A stretch of DNA of 64,000 nucleotides, taken from assembly GCF_003265705.1 (NCBI RefSeq), contig NW_020312968.1, forward strand, positions 7,446,137 through 7,510,136, given 5' to 3'. A program made the position numbers and the translations under genes. Below, in pieces: positions 55,585-64,000 of the stretch; position 1 is the stretch's first letter, and every line of letters starts with the position of its first letter. The notes under the pieces are model-generated. The model was not told the DNA's origin. It did no database searches and saw nothing but the letters and a program-made list of their open reading frames with translations. The stretch comes from Callorhinus ursinus (taxonomy: Eukaryota > Chordata > Mammalia > Carnivora > Otariidae).

Positions 55585-55705
55585 GTACATTTGGATTCCA
55601 GTCCCGGCCCTGCCATTTAGAGATTTTGCTTTGATGCTGGATTGAGTGGCCCCAGATCAGTTCAATCTGGGCATCTCATTATTCATCTGGAATATTTCTT
55701 AGTTT
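55585..55705 (+). repeat. MIR-like fragment
   Basis: TTTGGATTCCAGTCCCGGCC and CTGGGCATCTCATTATTCAT. Confidence 0.45.
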
Positions 55706-58085
55706 GAAAGGCATGTCCAAACATTCTCGTTACCTGTTTTCTACTGTCATTGCATTTTGAGGTCTGTATCTCAAGAGATCGTGGACTTTTGGTCCATCTC
55801 TGCTTCTTTATCAAACAAATCTCTGTTGCCTTTTCTTTTTTCCTACTTTCAACACTTTAACCAACATAACTTTCTTGGCTCTTTCTTCTTGAGAAGTATT
55901 TTCAGGCTTTGTCCCAGGCGCTCGGCAGAGAATGCAGCCCACAGGCGGCTCTGCCCTTTGCTGTAACCTTAATTAAATCAGCCTCCCTCAGGTCAGATGT
56001 TGGCTTTGGTTCTTTCTTTCGAAGGCCAGCTGCAAGGCTGATGACACGCCTGCATCCGCCATTGTGTGCCTGACAGCCATCCGTCACTGTCAGCAGGCTG
56101 GGGGCCTGTGTCCTCCCAGCCTGTGGGGAACAAGGGCGAAGGGGGGTGGTCTAAGGAGCATTGGGAAGGAGGGGAGAAAGAGGGCAGCTTTTCACTAGAA
56201 AGCATTAAGGAGAAAAAGGAAGCTGAGGAATAATAATCGGGAAAGGGAAATAGGAGTGAAGAGCGGAAGACTGGTAGGTAAAAGGACCCACCCTCTCCTT
56301 TCTCCAGTTTTCCAAGTTGAAGATTGTTCTGCCTTCAATTTTGTTTGTCCTTTGGTTCTTTCCTTCTACCCAGGGGCCCACCTACTTTGCTTTTTTTTTT
56401 TAAATTTATTTTTGACCTGGTAAGGAGTGTTAGATATTCTCTCCTTGTCAGCCTTTCTCCCCTGTTGGTCTGTATGGTCTGTTTCCTTTTTCCTTTTGCT
56501 TCTCTTTTGTTGCCCATGGTAATGTTCTTCGGCCTTTTCGCTCTGTCAGCCATCTTGGCTTTGGGGTCAAGCACTGCTTTTCATGGAGACGCTTAACAGA
56601 TTTGAGAAAGACAGGATTAATGAGTATGTTTGGTGTCAGGAAAATCAGACATCTGCCTCCTGTACCCTGCATAAATGAGAGGACTATAAGAAAGAACTAA
56701 AAATATTTCTTAAAAGGTCGCCTATATAACTTTAAGACGGGAAAGTGTTCACTTGGTTTACTTTGGGCATTAGATATTATAAATACAGACTCTTTGTTCA
56801 GAAGGATCCATATTTAACGGGAGATTCCAACAGAATTTTCGAGGCTATATCCACTTTAGTGAAATTGTAGCTGATTTGCTCATCTGAATTCCTTCACTGC
56901 AGACCCATAAACTCAGCGTTTGTTGCTTCGTTGTTTTCAACATAATCCAACTCTTAGTATTTTTAGTTAATTTTTGTTTTCCAGGGGTTTATTATTTCCC
57001 GACTATGGTTTTCTGGCAAAGAGCTTAACAGTAGAGCTTAACAAAAAGTGAATTGCTAAGCAGGAAAAAACAAATGTCTTCTGGCTTTCAATAATACTTA
57101 TTCTGACTCAAATGCTTAGTGACAAAAAATAATTTCTAGTCAATTTAGCCTTTTTAGGAGATTATAGGCTTGAAAAATTCCTTGTCATTTCTCTGTATTA
57201 TATTTTAACAGAGTTAGCATGTACCGGGAGAGTGGTTTCCTTTTGAGGGAGGAGGTAATGTGAACGATGATCCATGGTGCTAGACTTCAAGTCTGGGTGT
57301 ATTGGTGTTTATACGTAATAGTAGCTCTACTGTGGGGAGTATCATTCATCATATGTGTCTAAATTGACCAAGTGGAAAAAGAAGGTAGTGGAATAAAAAT
57401 GAAGATTTCTCAGCCCCGTATCCTTCGCCTGCATAGGGAGAGGTTTTTAATGGAGGGTTGGTGCTTCCCCTCTGCCTCTGCAACATTGGCCCGGGTACAA
57501 TCAGCTTAGTAATAGTGAACCAGAATGAATGTAAATAAACTAACCATGACAAATGTCTTATTTCTTGGGACCATGTCAGGCAATTGCAAGTGATAGTGAC
57601 TCATCTTGGTTTGGAGAGTCGAAAGGAAAGACAAAAGGCCTACCCGTACAAGGTAATGATGGAGAATATGTCTTGTCTGAGAGCACTGTTCTGTTTGGAG
57701 GTCTCAGGGGATTGGATTCTTTGGGTGTATGCTTGCACAAACCAAGCTGTTCTCTGAATGAAACTGAACTTAATTTTCCTCCACCATCTGTCTGTTTTCT
57801 CCCAAAGAGCTATAAGTACAGACCTAGCATTTCTGTTGAATTCTGTTGCAGGGATTATTGTTTAAAAATATATGTTATCCTGCATGCTCTGGGAATAGGA
57901 TGTGCAATAAAATATATTCCTCTAAACTATGTATAGAAGGATGTTCTGCCAGAAACTTTTCAACCATTGTTTTTGAAAAACCTGTATAATATGTATTTAA
58001 ATACATAATCTTCATGAAAATATTGATCACACTTAAGTATTTATTTGATGTTTTGAGAAACTAAAGGGCCTAAAAGTCAGTTTTG
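55706..58085. other. Presumed intronic, no feature recognised
   Basis: 2.4 kb without recognisable repeats. Frames of 90 codons (56,324) and 127 codons (57,553) have no domain and no splice support. Confidence 0.45.
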
Positions 58086-58100
58086 GTAAGCTTCTTTCTT

Positions 58101-58298
58101 TTTTTTTTTAAAGATTTTATGTATTTATTTGACAGAGAGAGACACGGCGAGAGAGGGAACACAAGCAGGGGGAGTGGGAGAGGGAGAAGCAGGCTTCCCG
58201 CGGAGCAGGGAGCCCGATGCGGGGCTCGATCCCAGGACCCTGGGATCATGACCTGAGTCGAAGGCTGACGCTTAACGACTAAACCACCCTGGCGTCCC
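58101..58298 (-). mobile_element. CAN-SINE, long form
   Basis: TSD GTAAGCTTCTTTCTT / CTAAGCTTATTTCTT. Confidence 0.95.
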
Positions 58299-58299
58299 T

Positions 58300-59112
58300 G
58301 CTAAGCTTATTTCTTACAGAACAGCTTTATATGATTAAAGTGTTGAGCTGTTTATCAACTATAGACATAGTCTGAATCTACAACAAAACTAAAGAAACAC
58401 CCTACCGCTGTCCCCCAACACCCTAAACCTGATTCCTTGATGTTATCTTTCTCCTAAAAATGGGAGATTGGAAGTTGGAACCATTAATTGGAAGTTCAAG
58501 ACCATTAAGAGCTGGTTAAAATTTTAATTAGGTCATAATTACTAATAATTATAAACATCTGTCATTTGTTTTCAGGATAATTCATGAACACCTCTTGTTC
58601 CTGGCATGTGTTACATTTTGTTGTGACCGAGAGCATACCAGTGGGTGTGTGGTAAAGACCTACCAGGATCTTAATAAAAGGAAATTTCCTCAGCCAGACT
58701 TTGGCCAGTTGTTCCCTAAACTGGACTGTAACTTGCAGAATTGACCTTTAGACTGGATACTGTTTCAAAAATTATGGGCTTCATCAAAGAAGAGTAAACT
58801 TGAGATCATGCCAGCTTCTTGATTGTTCCTGTAAGCCTGGATTTTCCATTCAAAAATCAGTTCTCATGACAAATGTAGGTAGGATTTCAAAGACTTGAAA
58901 TGAGTCAAAAGTAGAGCATTTTCATCAGGTGTTGGATATGAGGGGGCTGATACACATGGCACTGGGCTGTGAGAACCCCTCTCCACTGGGTTGGAGAGGC
59001 TGGGTGATTTGGGGGACTGAATATACAGCTTCGAGGGTAAGTGTCCTCAACCACCGTGTGAATAATAAGCACGTATAGTAGGTGGTTTGTCTTCTATGTT
59101 AGCATCTCAGCA
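58300..59112. other. No feature recognised
   Basis: Unique AT-rich sequence. Confidence 0.45.
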
Positions 59113-59129
59113 GTAGAAAGAACGTGAAA

Positions 59130-59547
59130 GGGGGCCTGGGTGGCTCAGTCATTAAGCGTCTGCCTTCGGCTCAGGTCGTGATCCCAGGGTCCTGGGATCG
59201 AGCCCCGCATCGGGCTCCCTGCTCAGCGGGAAGCCTGCTTCTCCCTCTCCCTCAACTTGCAGCTCCCCCTGCTTGTACTCTGTTTCTCGCTCTCTCTCTC
59301 TCTCTCTGTCAATAAAAAAATAAAATCTTGGGGCGCCTGGGTGGCTCAGTCGGTTAAGCGTCTGCCTTCGGCTCAGGTCATGATCCCAGGGTCCTGGGAT
59401 CGAGCCCCACATCGGGCTCCCTGCTCAGCAGGAAGCCTGCTTCTCCCTCTCCCACTCCCCCTGCTTGTGTTCACTCTCTCTGTCAAATAAATAAATAAAA
59501 TCTTTAAAAAAAATAAATAAAATCTTAAAAAAAAAGTTAAAAAAAAA
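59130..59547 (+). mobile_element. CAN-SINE with another CAN-SINE in its tail
   Basis: Outer copy, body 59,130-59,329, tail resumes about 59,511. TSD AGAAAGAACGTGAAA at 59,115-59,129 and 59,548-59,562, perfect. Confidence 0.96.
59330..59510 (+). mobile_element. CAN-SINE nested in a SINE tail
   Basis: Same-strand copy inserted at ATAAAATCTT of the outer tail, which is duplicated on the far side. Confidence 0.94.
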
Positions 59548-59647
59548 AGAAAGAACGTGAAAACTCAGTCCTTTTAAAAAGCACTTACTGGCTTTGAATT
59601 CCTGCTCTGTCTGTATTGAGGAGACTTTCCCTTTGCGCACAGCATTG

Positions 59648-59739
59648 TTTTCAAAGTAAGCTCTGTGGCCGAAGTAGGGCTCGAACTCACGACCCGCTGA
59701 TCAAGAGTCGCTCTACCGACTGAGCCAGCCAGGTGCCCC
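59648..59739 (-). mobile_element. Short tRNA-type SINE
   Basis: AAAGTAAGCTCTGTGGCC to GAGCCAGCCAGGTGCCCC. The CTCGAACTCACGACCC part is well kept. Confidence 0.9.
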
Positions 59740-60109
59740 AGATCACAGCCTTTACTGGCTGTCAGCATGACAATATGAAGTGGAATGGAACACTTTCCTT
59801 CTTCCTCTGTGCCTACTGCATTTCCTACTGTTTTGCTACAAGTATTACAAAATATTGTGAAAGGCTCAGCTTGTCTAGTTTGCCACTTTTTATCTTTAGA
59901 ATGCCTATTTGCAGTTGGTAATAATACCTTTAGTCGCCCGCTCGATTGCACACTAGGATTGCATTTTGTAAAAATTAATGCTTTGGCTTTTTTGCTTGAA
60001 GTAGTAAATGTTCTCAGTTTTTCCCAAATCAGGGCAACAGATCCAGATAGATGAGACAAATTTCCCAGAGCCTCAAGGATGTCGAGGAAAGATTGAGTGG
60101 AAAATTCCA

Positions 60110-60110
<1 letters not shown>
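59740..60110. other. No feature recognised
   Basis: Unique. Confidence 0.45.
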
Positions 60111-60168
<58 letters not shown>

Positions 60169-60200
60169 TGTGTGTGTGTGTGTGTCTGTGTGTGTGTGTG
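60111..60200. repeat. (TG)n microsatellite
   Basis: Pure TG for 28 units (60,111-60,166), then TG runs broken by two TC interruptions to 60,200. Confidence 0.98.
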
Positions 60201-60224
60201 GTCTATAGAGGTAGAGTGTGATCT

Positions 60225-60323
60225 AAGTCCAACAAGCACCTAGTGAGGACCTATGATGTGGAAGGTCCTGTGAGAATCCTAAGATAAGTAAGACTAGTCC
60301 CTGTTCTCAAGAAGCTTATAGTC
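60225..60323 (-). repeat. L2/MIR3-type fragment interrupted by a SINE
   Basis: CTATGATGTGGAAGGTCCTG, AAGACTAGTCCCTGTTCTCA, GAAGCTTATAGTC. Confidence 0.5.
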
Positions 60324-60519
60324 AGGGCGTCTGGGTGGCTCAGATGGTTAAGCGCCTGCCTTCGGCTCAGGTCATGGTCCCAGGGTCCTGGGATCGAGCC
60401 CCGCGTTGGGCTCCTTGCTCAGCGGGAAGCCTGCTTCTCCCTCTCCCTCCACTTGCCGATCCCCCTGCTTGTGCTCTCTCTCTCTCTGTAAAATACATAA
60501 AATCTTAAAAAAAAAAAAA
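60324..60519 (+). mobile_element. CAN-SINE, long form
   Basis: TSD AAGAAGCTTATAGTC at about 60,309-60,323 and repeated after the tail. Confidence 0.96.
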
Positions 60520-60624
60520 AAAAGAAGCTTATAGTCAACTGCAGGGGCTGGATGGACCAGTCCACATGTTAGCTGAAACGTAAGGCAGAAAGCAAGATGA
60601 TCCAACTAGAGTTTTATTTAAAAA

Positions 60625-60714
60625 AAACTTTTTTTTTTCAGTCATCTCTACACTCAACGTGGGGCTTGAACTCAAGGTCAGAAGTTACAGGCTCTACCAC
60701 CTGAGCCATCCGAC
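60625..60714 (-). mobile_element. Short tRNA-type SINE
   Basis: CAGTCATCTCTACACTCAAC to TGAGCCATCCGACC. Diverged. Confidence 0.85.
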
Positions 60715-60715
60715 C

Positions 60716-61046
60716 AAGAGTTTTAGACGGAGTGCAGGGAAGAACAGCCAGGGAACTTCCTGTAGAATCCTGAGATGACGGGGCTTCATGGGTGGGATGG
60801 CACGGTGTTTGACGACTTTAAATGAGACTCTATCAATTTTCTTAAAATCATGCTCTTTTTTTAATAGGCCCAAGAAACTCTCACCAACCTGATCTCCTTT
60901 AATGTTACTGAAATTCCAAAATAAATTATTTTCTGTGATTACTCCTTATAGTTGACTGCTCTTGCCAAATGCACAGACTCCTCCCACCTTGAGTTACTGT
61001 TTGAGGTTATACACTCTTTTTTATCCAACAGAAGAATTTTATTTAA
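60716..61046. other. No feature recognised
   Basis: Unique. Confidence 0.45.
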
Positions 61047-61063
61047 AATAATAGCAAGCTTTT

Positions 61064-61249
61064 GGGGCTCTTGGGTGGCTCAGTTGTTAAGCGTCTGCCT
61101 TCGGCTCAGGTCGTGATCCCAGGGTCCTGGGATCGAGCCCCGCATCGGGCTCCCTGCTCGACGGGGAGCCTGCTTCTCCCTCTCCCACTCCCCCTGCTTG
61201 TGTTCCCTCTCTCTCTGAACAAATAAATAAATAAAATCTTTAAAAAAAT
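61064..61249 (+). mobile_element. CAN-SINE, long form
   Basis: TSD AATAATAGCAAGCTTTT / AATAATAGCAAGTTTT. Confidence 0.96.
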
Positions 61250-61264
61250 AAATAATAGCAAGTT

Positions 61265-61975
61265 TTAAAGGTGTTTTTTGTGAGGTTTTTTTTTTTAACA
61301 AAAGAAGTAGATTTTGAATGCTTCCCCTTTTTCAGCATTTGCATTTATATCTTTCAAGTTGATATGGTTTCATATTCTTAGTAATTTCTTGTATTACCTA
61401 CTTTAAATCTTTGCCTAAATTCCCTGTGAAGATCTTTAATGGCATGATATTTATTTATTTCTGTGATAGCATGAAATACGACAGATGATATTTACTTATT
61501 TACTTGATGATTTTACTTTTTAGTTAATTATTACTAAGCCTTTTGGGCTACTACTTTTTACCATCCGATAAATACATATGAGAGAATACTTTCATATGCC
61601 AAGAGTTATGCTTTGAAACCCTCATGGAGTGCATTTCCAACGTTTTAGATTATCTGTCAGTGTTTAGGGATTTAGCTCAGGCTGTACATCATAAAATGCT
61701 AACGTGTTCTTTCCGTAGAGTACTGTGTTCTTTACACGAGGAAGACAGCCCTCTTAAAAATGACATGTAATATGAGCAAATTATTAGTGTATTGAGTAAA
61801 AATATTGGTCTGTCATAAAAAGTTTAAAATGACAGCTCAGACTTACCTTGAAGTCTTGAGAGCTGGAGGGAACTCTTCATGTTTTCTTCTGTTAGGTGCC
61901 TCTTTGTTCTCAGAACCCTAAACTCACACTAATTCAAGCTGTAAATGTGTTTTCTTAATAGCATTTTCTTTTCTC
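61265..61975. other. No feature recognised
   Basis: AT-rich unique sequence. Confidence 0.45.
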
Positions 61976-61977
61976 TA

Positions 61978-62192
61978 GCTTCCTTTATTGTAAGAATACA
62001 GTGTAGATACATATAACATATGAAATGTGTGGTAATCCATTGTTTTATGTCATCCATAAGGCTTCCGGTCAACAGTAAGCTATTAGTAGTTAAATTTTTG
62101 GAGAGTCAAAAGTTATTCATGGATTTTTGACTGCTTGGTGGGGGAGGCGGGAATCAGTGCCCCTCACCGCCCCCCAGTTCAAGGGTCAACTG
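61978..62192 (-). mobile_element. Tigger-like DNA transposon fossil
   Basis: Ends CAGTTCAAGGGTCAACTG followed by TA. Inside: TTTATTGTAAGAATACAGTG and GGCTTCCGGTCAACAGTAAG. Only one terminus is recognisable. Confidence 0.75.
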
Positions 62193-62254
62193 TATTTCCT
62201 TGGTCAATTCCACTCTGCCTTCAAGTAAGTCATTAAAATTGAATTTAGGAATTG

Positions 62255-62370
62255 TGTTTCTTAGGGTTGCTGCAAATCTTTTGTCTGTCCTCCATGGTGC
62301 TCACCACAATTCTCTAGTGACTGCAAGAGAGCTCACATTTGCTTATTGAATGAGTGAAATGTCAAATCTT
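62255..62370 (+). repeat. L2-like 3' trace
   Basis: TGGTGCTCACCACAATTCTC, then TTTGCTTATTGAATGAGTGA. Confidence 0.4.
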
Positions 62371-62420
62371 CCCACAAAGAATTGAAATCTGTAACTAGCG
62401 ATCATATTTTTAAGTAATCG

Positions 62421-62453
62421 ATTCATAATACTAGTAATCGTAGTATTATGAAT
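62421..62453. repeat. Perfect 13-bp-arm inverted repeat
   Basis: ATTCATAATACTA / loop GTAATCG / TAGTATTATGAAT. All 13 arm positions pair. Confidence 0.95.
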
Positions 62454-62604
62454 TATAATAAGTGAATTATTAAATTATTATGAAGTAAACTCATAAATGT
62501 AAAGTGAAATTCTAAAGCAGTGTATTTGTGTCTTGTACCTTTAAAAAATGGTGATAAATTGAAAGAAGTCTCCATAAAATGATTTTTTTAGTTGTAATGT
62601 TTTA

Positions 62605-62714
62605 AACGTTTATTTATTTATTTAAGTAATCTCTACACCCAGCATGGGGCTTGAACTCATGACCCCGAGGTCAAGCATTGCTTGTTCTTCTGACTGAGCC
62701 AACCAAATGTCCCT
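62605..62714 (-). mobile_element. Short tRNA-type SINE
   Basis: AAGTAATCTCTACACCCAGC to GAGCCAACCAAATGTCCC. GTTGTAAT flanks it on both sides. Confidence 0.9.
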
Positions 62715-62858
62715 GGTTGTAATTTTTAAGATGGTTTCAACAGTGTGTTTACTTCTTAGGAAAAGAATGATTCTGTCTGTTGCTTATGCATTTACATGTT
62801 TTCCAGTCAAGTGGAGCTAATGGGCTCAGGATATATGAACATAAATATATTTAGTTTT

Positions 62859-62975
62859 GGGATGCCTGGCTGGCTCAGTTGGTAGAGCAAGCCACTCTTG
62901 ATCTCGGGGGGTCATGAGTTCAAGCCCCATGTTGGGTATAGAGTTTACTTAAAAAAATAATAAAAATTAAAAAAT
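62859..62975 (+). mobile_element. Short tRNA-type SINE
   Basis: TGGCTGGCTCAGTTGGTAGA and GAGTTCAAGCCCCATGTTGG preserve box A- and box B-like blocks. TSD ATATATTTAGTTTT on both sides. Confidence 0.94.
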
Positions 62976-62991
62976 ATATATATTTAGTTTT

Positions 62992-64000
62992 ACAAAAGAG
63001 TTATGGGGAAAACACAGCCACAGTTATTTTTCATTTATTGACCATTTTAATTTGTGGCAGACACCATCAGAGTTTTCCACATTAGGATATCATTTTTGTG
63101 AATGTGAAGACACAAATTTATTCCCAGTGGGTTGGCGGCTTCATTTAGCCTCTTACTGCCTGTTACTATATTGTGGGTACATCTGGAGACACATCATCGC
63201 CCACAAAAGGGCCCTCCAGCCTGTTAAGTAATAACAACCTTTCTCACCCTGAAACAATGAAGTATCAGATGATTGCAGCCTTGAACAAAAGCTTCCCACT
63301 CCCTTTCAGAGCAGATTATAGTCCTGCTTCCCCTCCCACCCGGGTGAGCCTGGCACTCAAGAATATCTAGTTTCGTCCTGTCTTTGTTAATAGAGGATCA
63401 TAAAGGGGTCTTTGTTATACTCTCTCATTTGTTCCAGCAGGATGTCTCTATTATTTCGTTCTGCTGTTTGGCACATGCAGCAGTTTCTTCAATAGCACCT
63501 TGAATCGTGTTCTCTTCCCTTTGTCTCAGAGCTTAAGCTTCATCTAAATAATTACTTTTGTTCGGAAATCAAACCCCGCTAACCAAGTGTTTTTGACAGA
63601 CACACTGACTCCGAGAATGTTCTTTGCCCCGTGTAAAATCCGCATCAATTCCTGATTAGATTCCCTTTCTGTCCCCATTAATTTCCAGGTCGTTTGGTTC
63701 CTGGGAATGCTTATTAATGGCTTTTCTAATGACCACATTTTGTGTTTCATGGATTTGCTGTAGTTTAGAGCAATTTGGGGGTACCCCTGTGACTGGGATC
63801 TTATTCATTGTTTTGGCAGAAGATGAGGGGATTAGTTACAAGGGTACTGAATGAAATCAGGTGACACTGAGATGCTCTCGTTGTTAAGGAAGAGAAGTAA
63901 GGGAAGAGGTTGAACATCATGTTTCTGAAGGCACTGAACACATCTTACTTACCCACAGCCCTTCCAATAAGAACATGATATAAGCATAGCATTTTTTGCT
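62992..64000. other. No feature recognised
   Basis: About 1 kb of repeat-free sequence reaching the window edge. Balanced base composition, possible conserved intronic DNA. No coding exon supported. Confidence 0.45.

Noticed and set aside
56324..56596. 90-codon hydrophobic frame
   Set aside because: Hydrophobicity comes from T-rich sequence. No promoter, splice or homology support.
57553..57936. 127-codon frame
   Set aside because: No domain, no splice context, AT-rich surroundings.
59574..60239. 221-codon minus-strand frame
   Set aside because: Built from the (TG)n tract read as His-Thr, a tRNA-type SINE and unique sequence. No domain.
62859..62935. tRNA gene-like sequence
   Set aside because: Box A- and box B-like blocks belong to the SINE: A-rich tail, target duplication and many copies. 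No clean cloverleaf is expected. The same applies to 8,784 and 42,827.

Overview
This is mammalian nuclear DNA, almost certainly from a carnivoran of the arctoid group (bears, pinnipeds, musteloids). The dominant signal is the carnivore tRNA-derived SINE (CAN-SINE), with about 75 copies on both strands. The long form has a tRNA-like head (GCGCCTGGGTGGCTCAG), a CT-rich middle and an AAATAAATAAAATCTT tail. A shorter, mostly more diverged form has a tRNA-like body with no CT-rich middle. I see no copy of the head typical of the canid subfamily, which argues against dog. The arctoid placement is inferred from subfamily type only. Two carnivore-type LINE-1 3' ends support a carnivore.

No protein-coding exon can be supported. 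Every listed open reading frame is short, lies in a repeat, or lies in GC-rich sequence where stop codons are rare by chance. The one credible gene signal is a large CpG island at about 47.9-49.6 kb. It holds a TATA-like box, GC-rich 5' UTR-like sequence and a consensus splice donor (AAG|GTAAGC) at 49,349/49,350. This suggests a plus-strand promoter and non-coding first exon, with a long first intron filling the rest of the window. I do not recognise the gene. A second, smaller CpG island at 34.0-34.4 kb has GC boxes, an ETS-type site and a TGCGTCAG element, and is a second promoter candidate.

Layout. 0-33 kb is repeat-dense: CAN-SINEs, a permuted inverted repeat (0.23-1.47 kb), a possible gammaretrovirus-type LTR (2.5-3.0 kb), an ERVL-type pol remnant (23.7-25.2 kb), a MER21-like LTR (26.1-27.1 kb), a long L2 (27.4-28.0 kb) and a young LINE-1 nested in an old one (31.5-32.5 kb). 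33-36 kb holds the small CpG island in SINE-poor sequence with MIR and L3 fossils. 36-47.5 kb is again SINE-dense, with L1M, MER20, MIR, MLT1 and a TA-flanked DNA-transposon fossil (45.1-45.6 kb). 47.9-49.6 kb is the main CpG island with an internal 33-bp minisatellite. 49.6-55.4 kb has no CAN-SINE. 55.4-64 kb has scattered SINEs, a (TG)n microsatellite, a Tigger-like fossil and a perfect 13-bp hairpin.

Many SINE insertions can be dated relative to each other because target-site duplications (TSDs) are still readable and several are nested. I found no undescribed biological system. Repeat family names are from memory of consensus sequences and need RepeatMasker confirmation.
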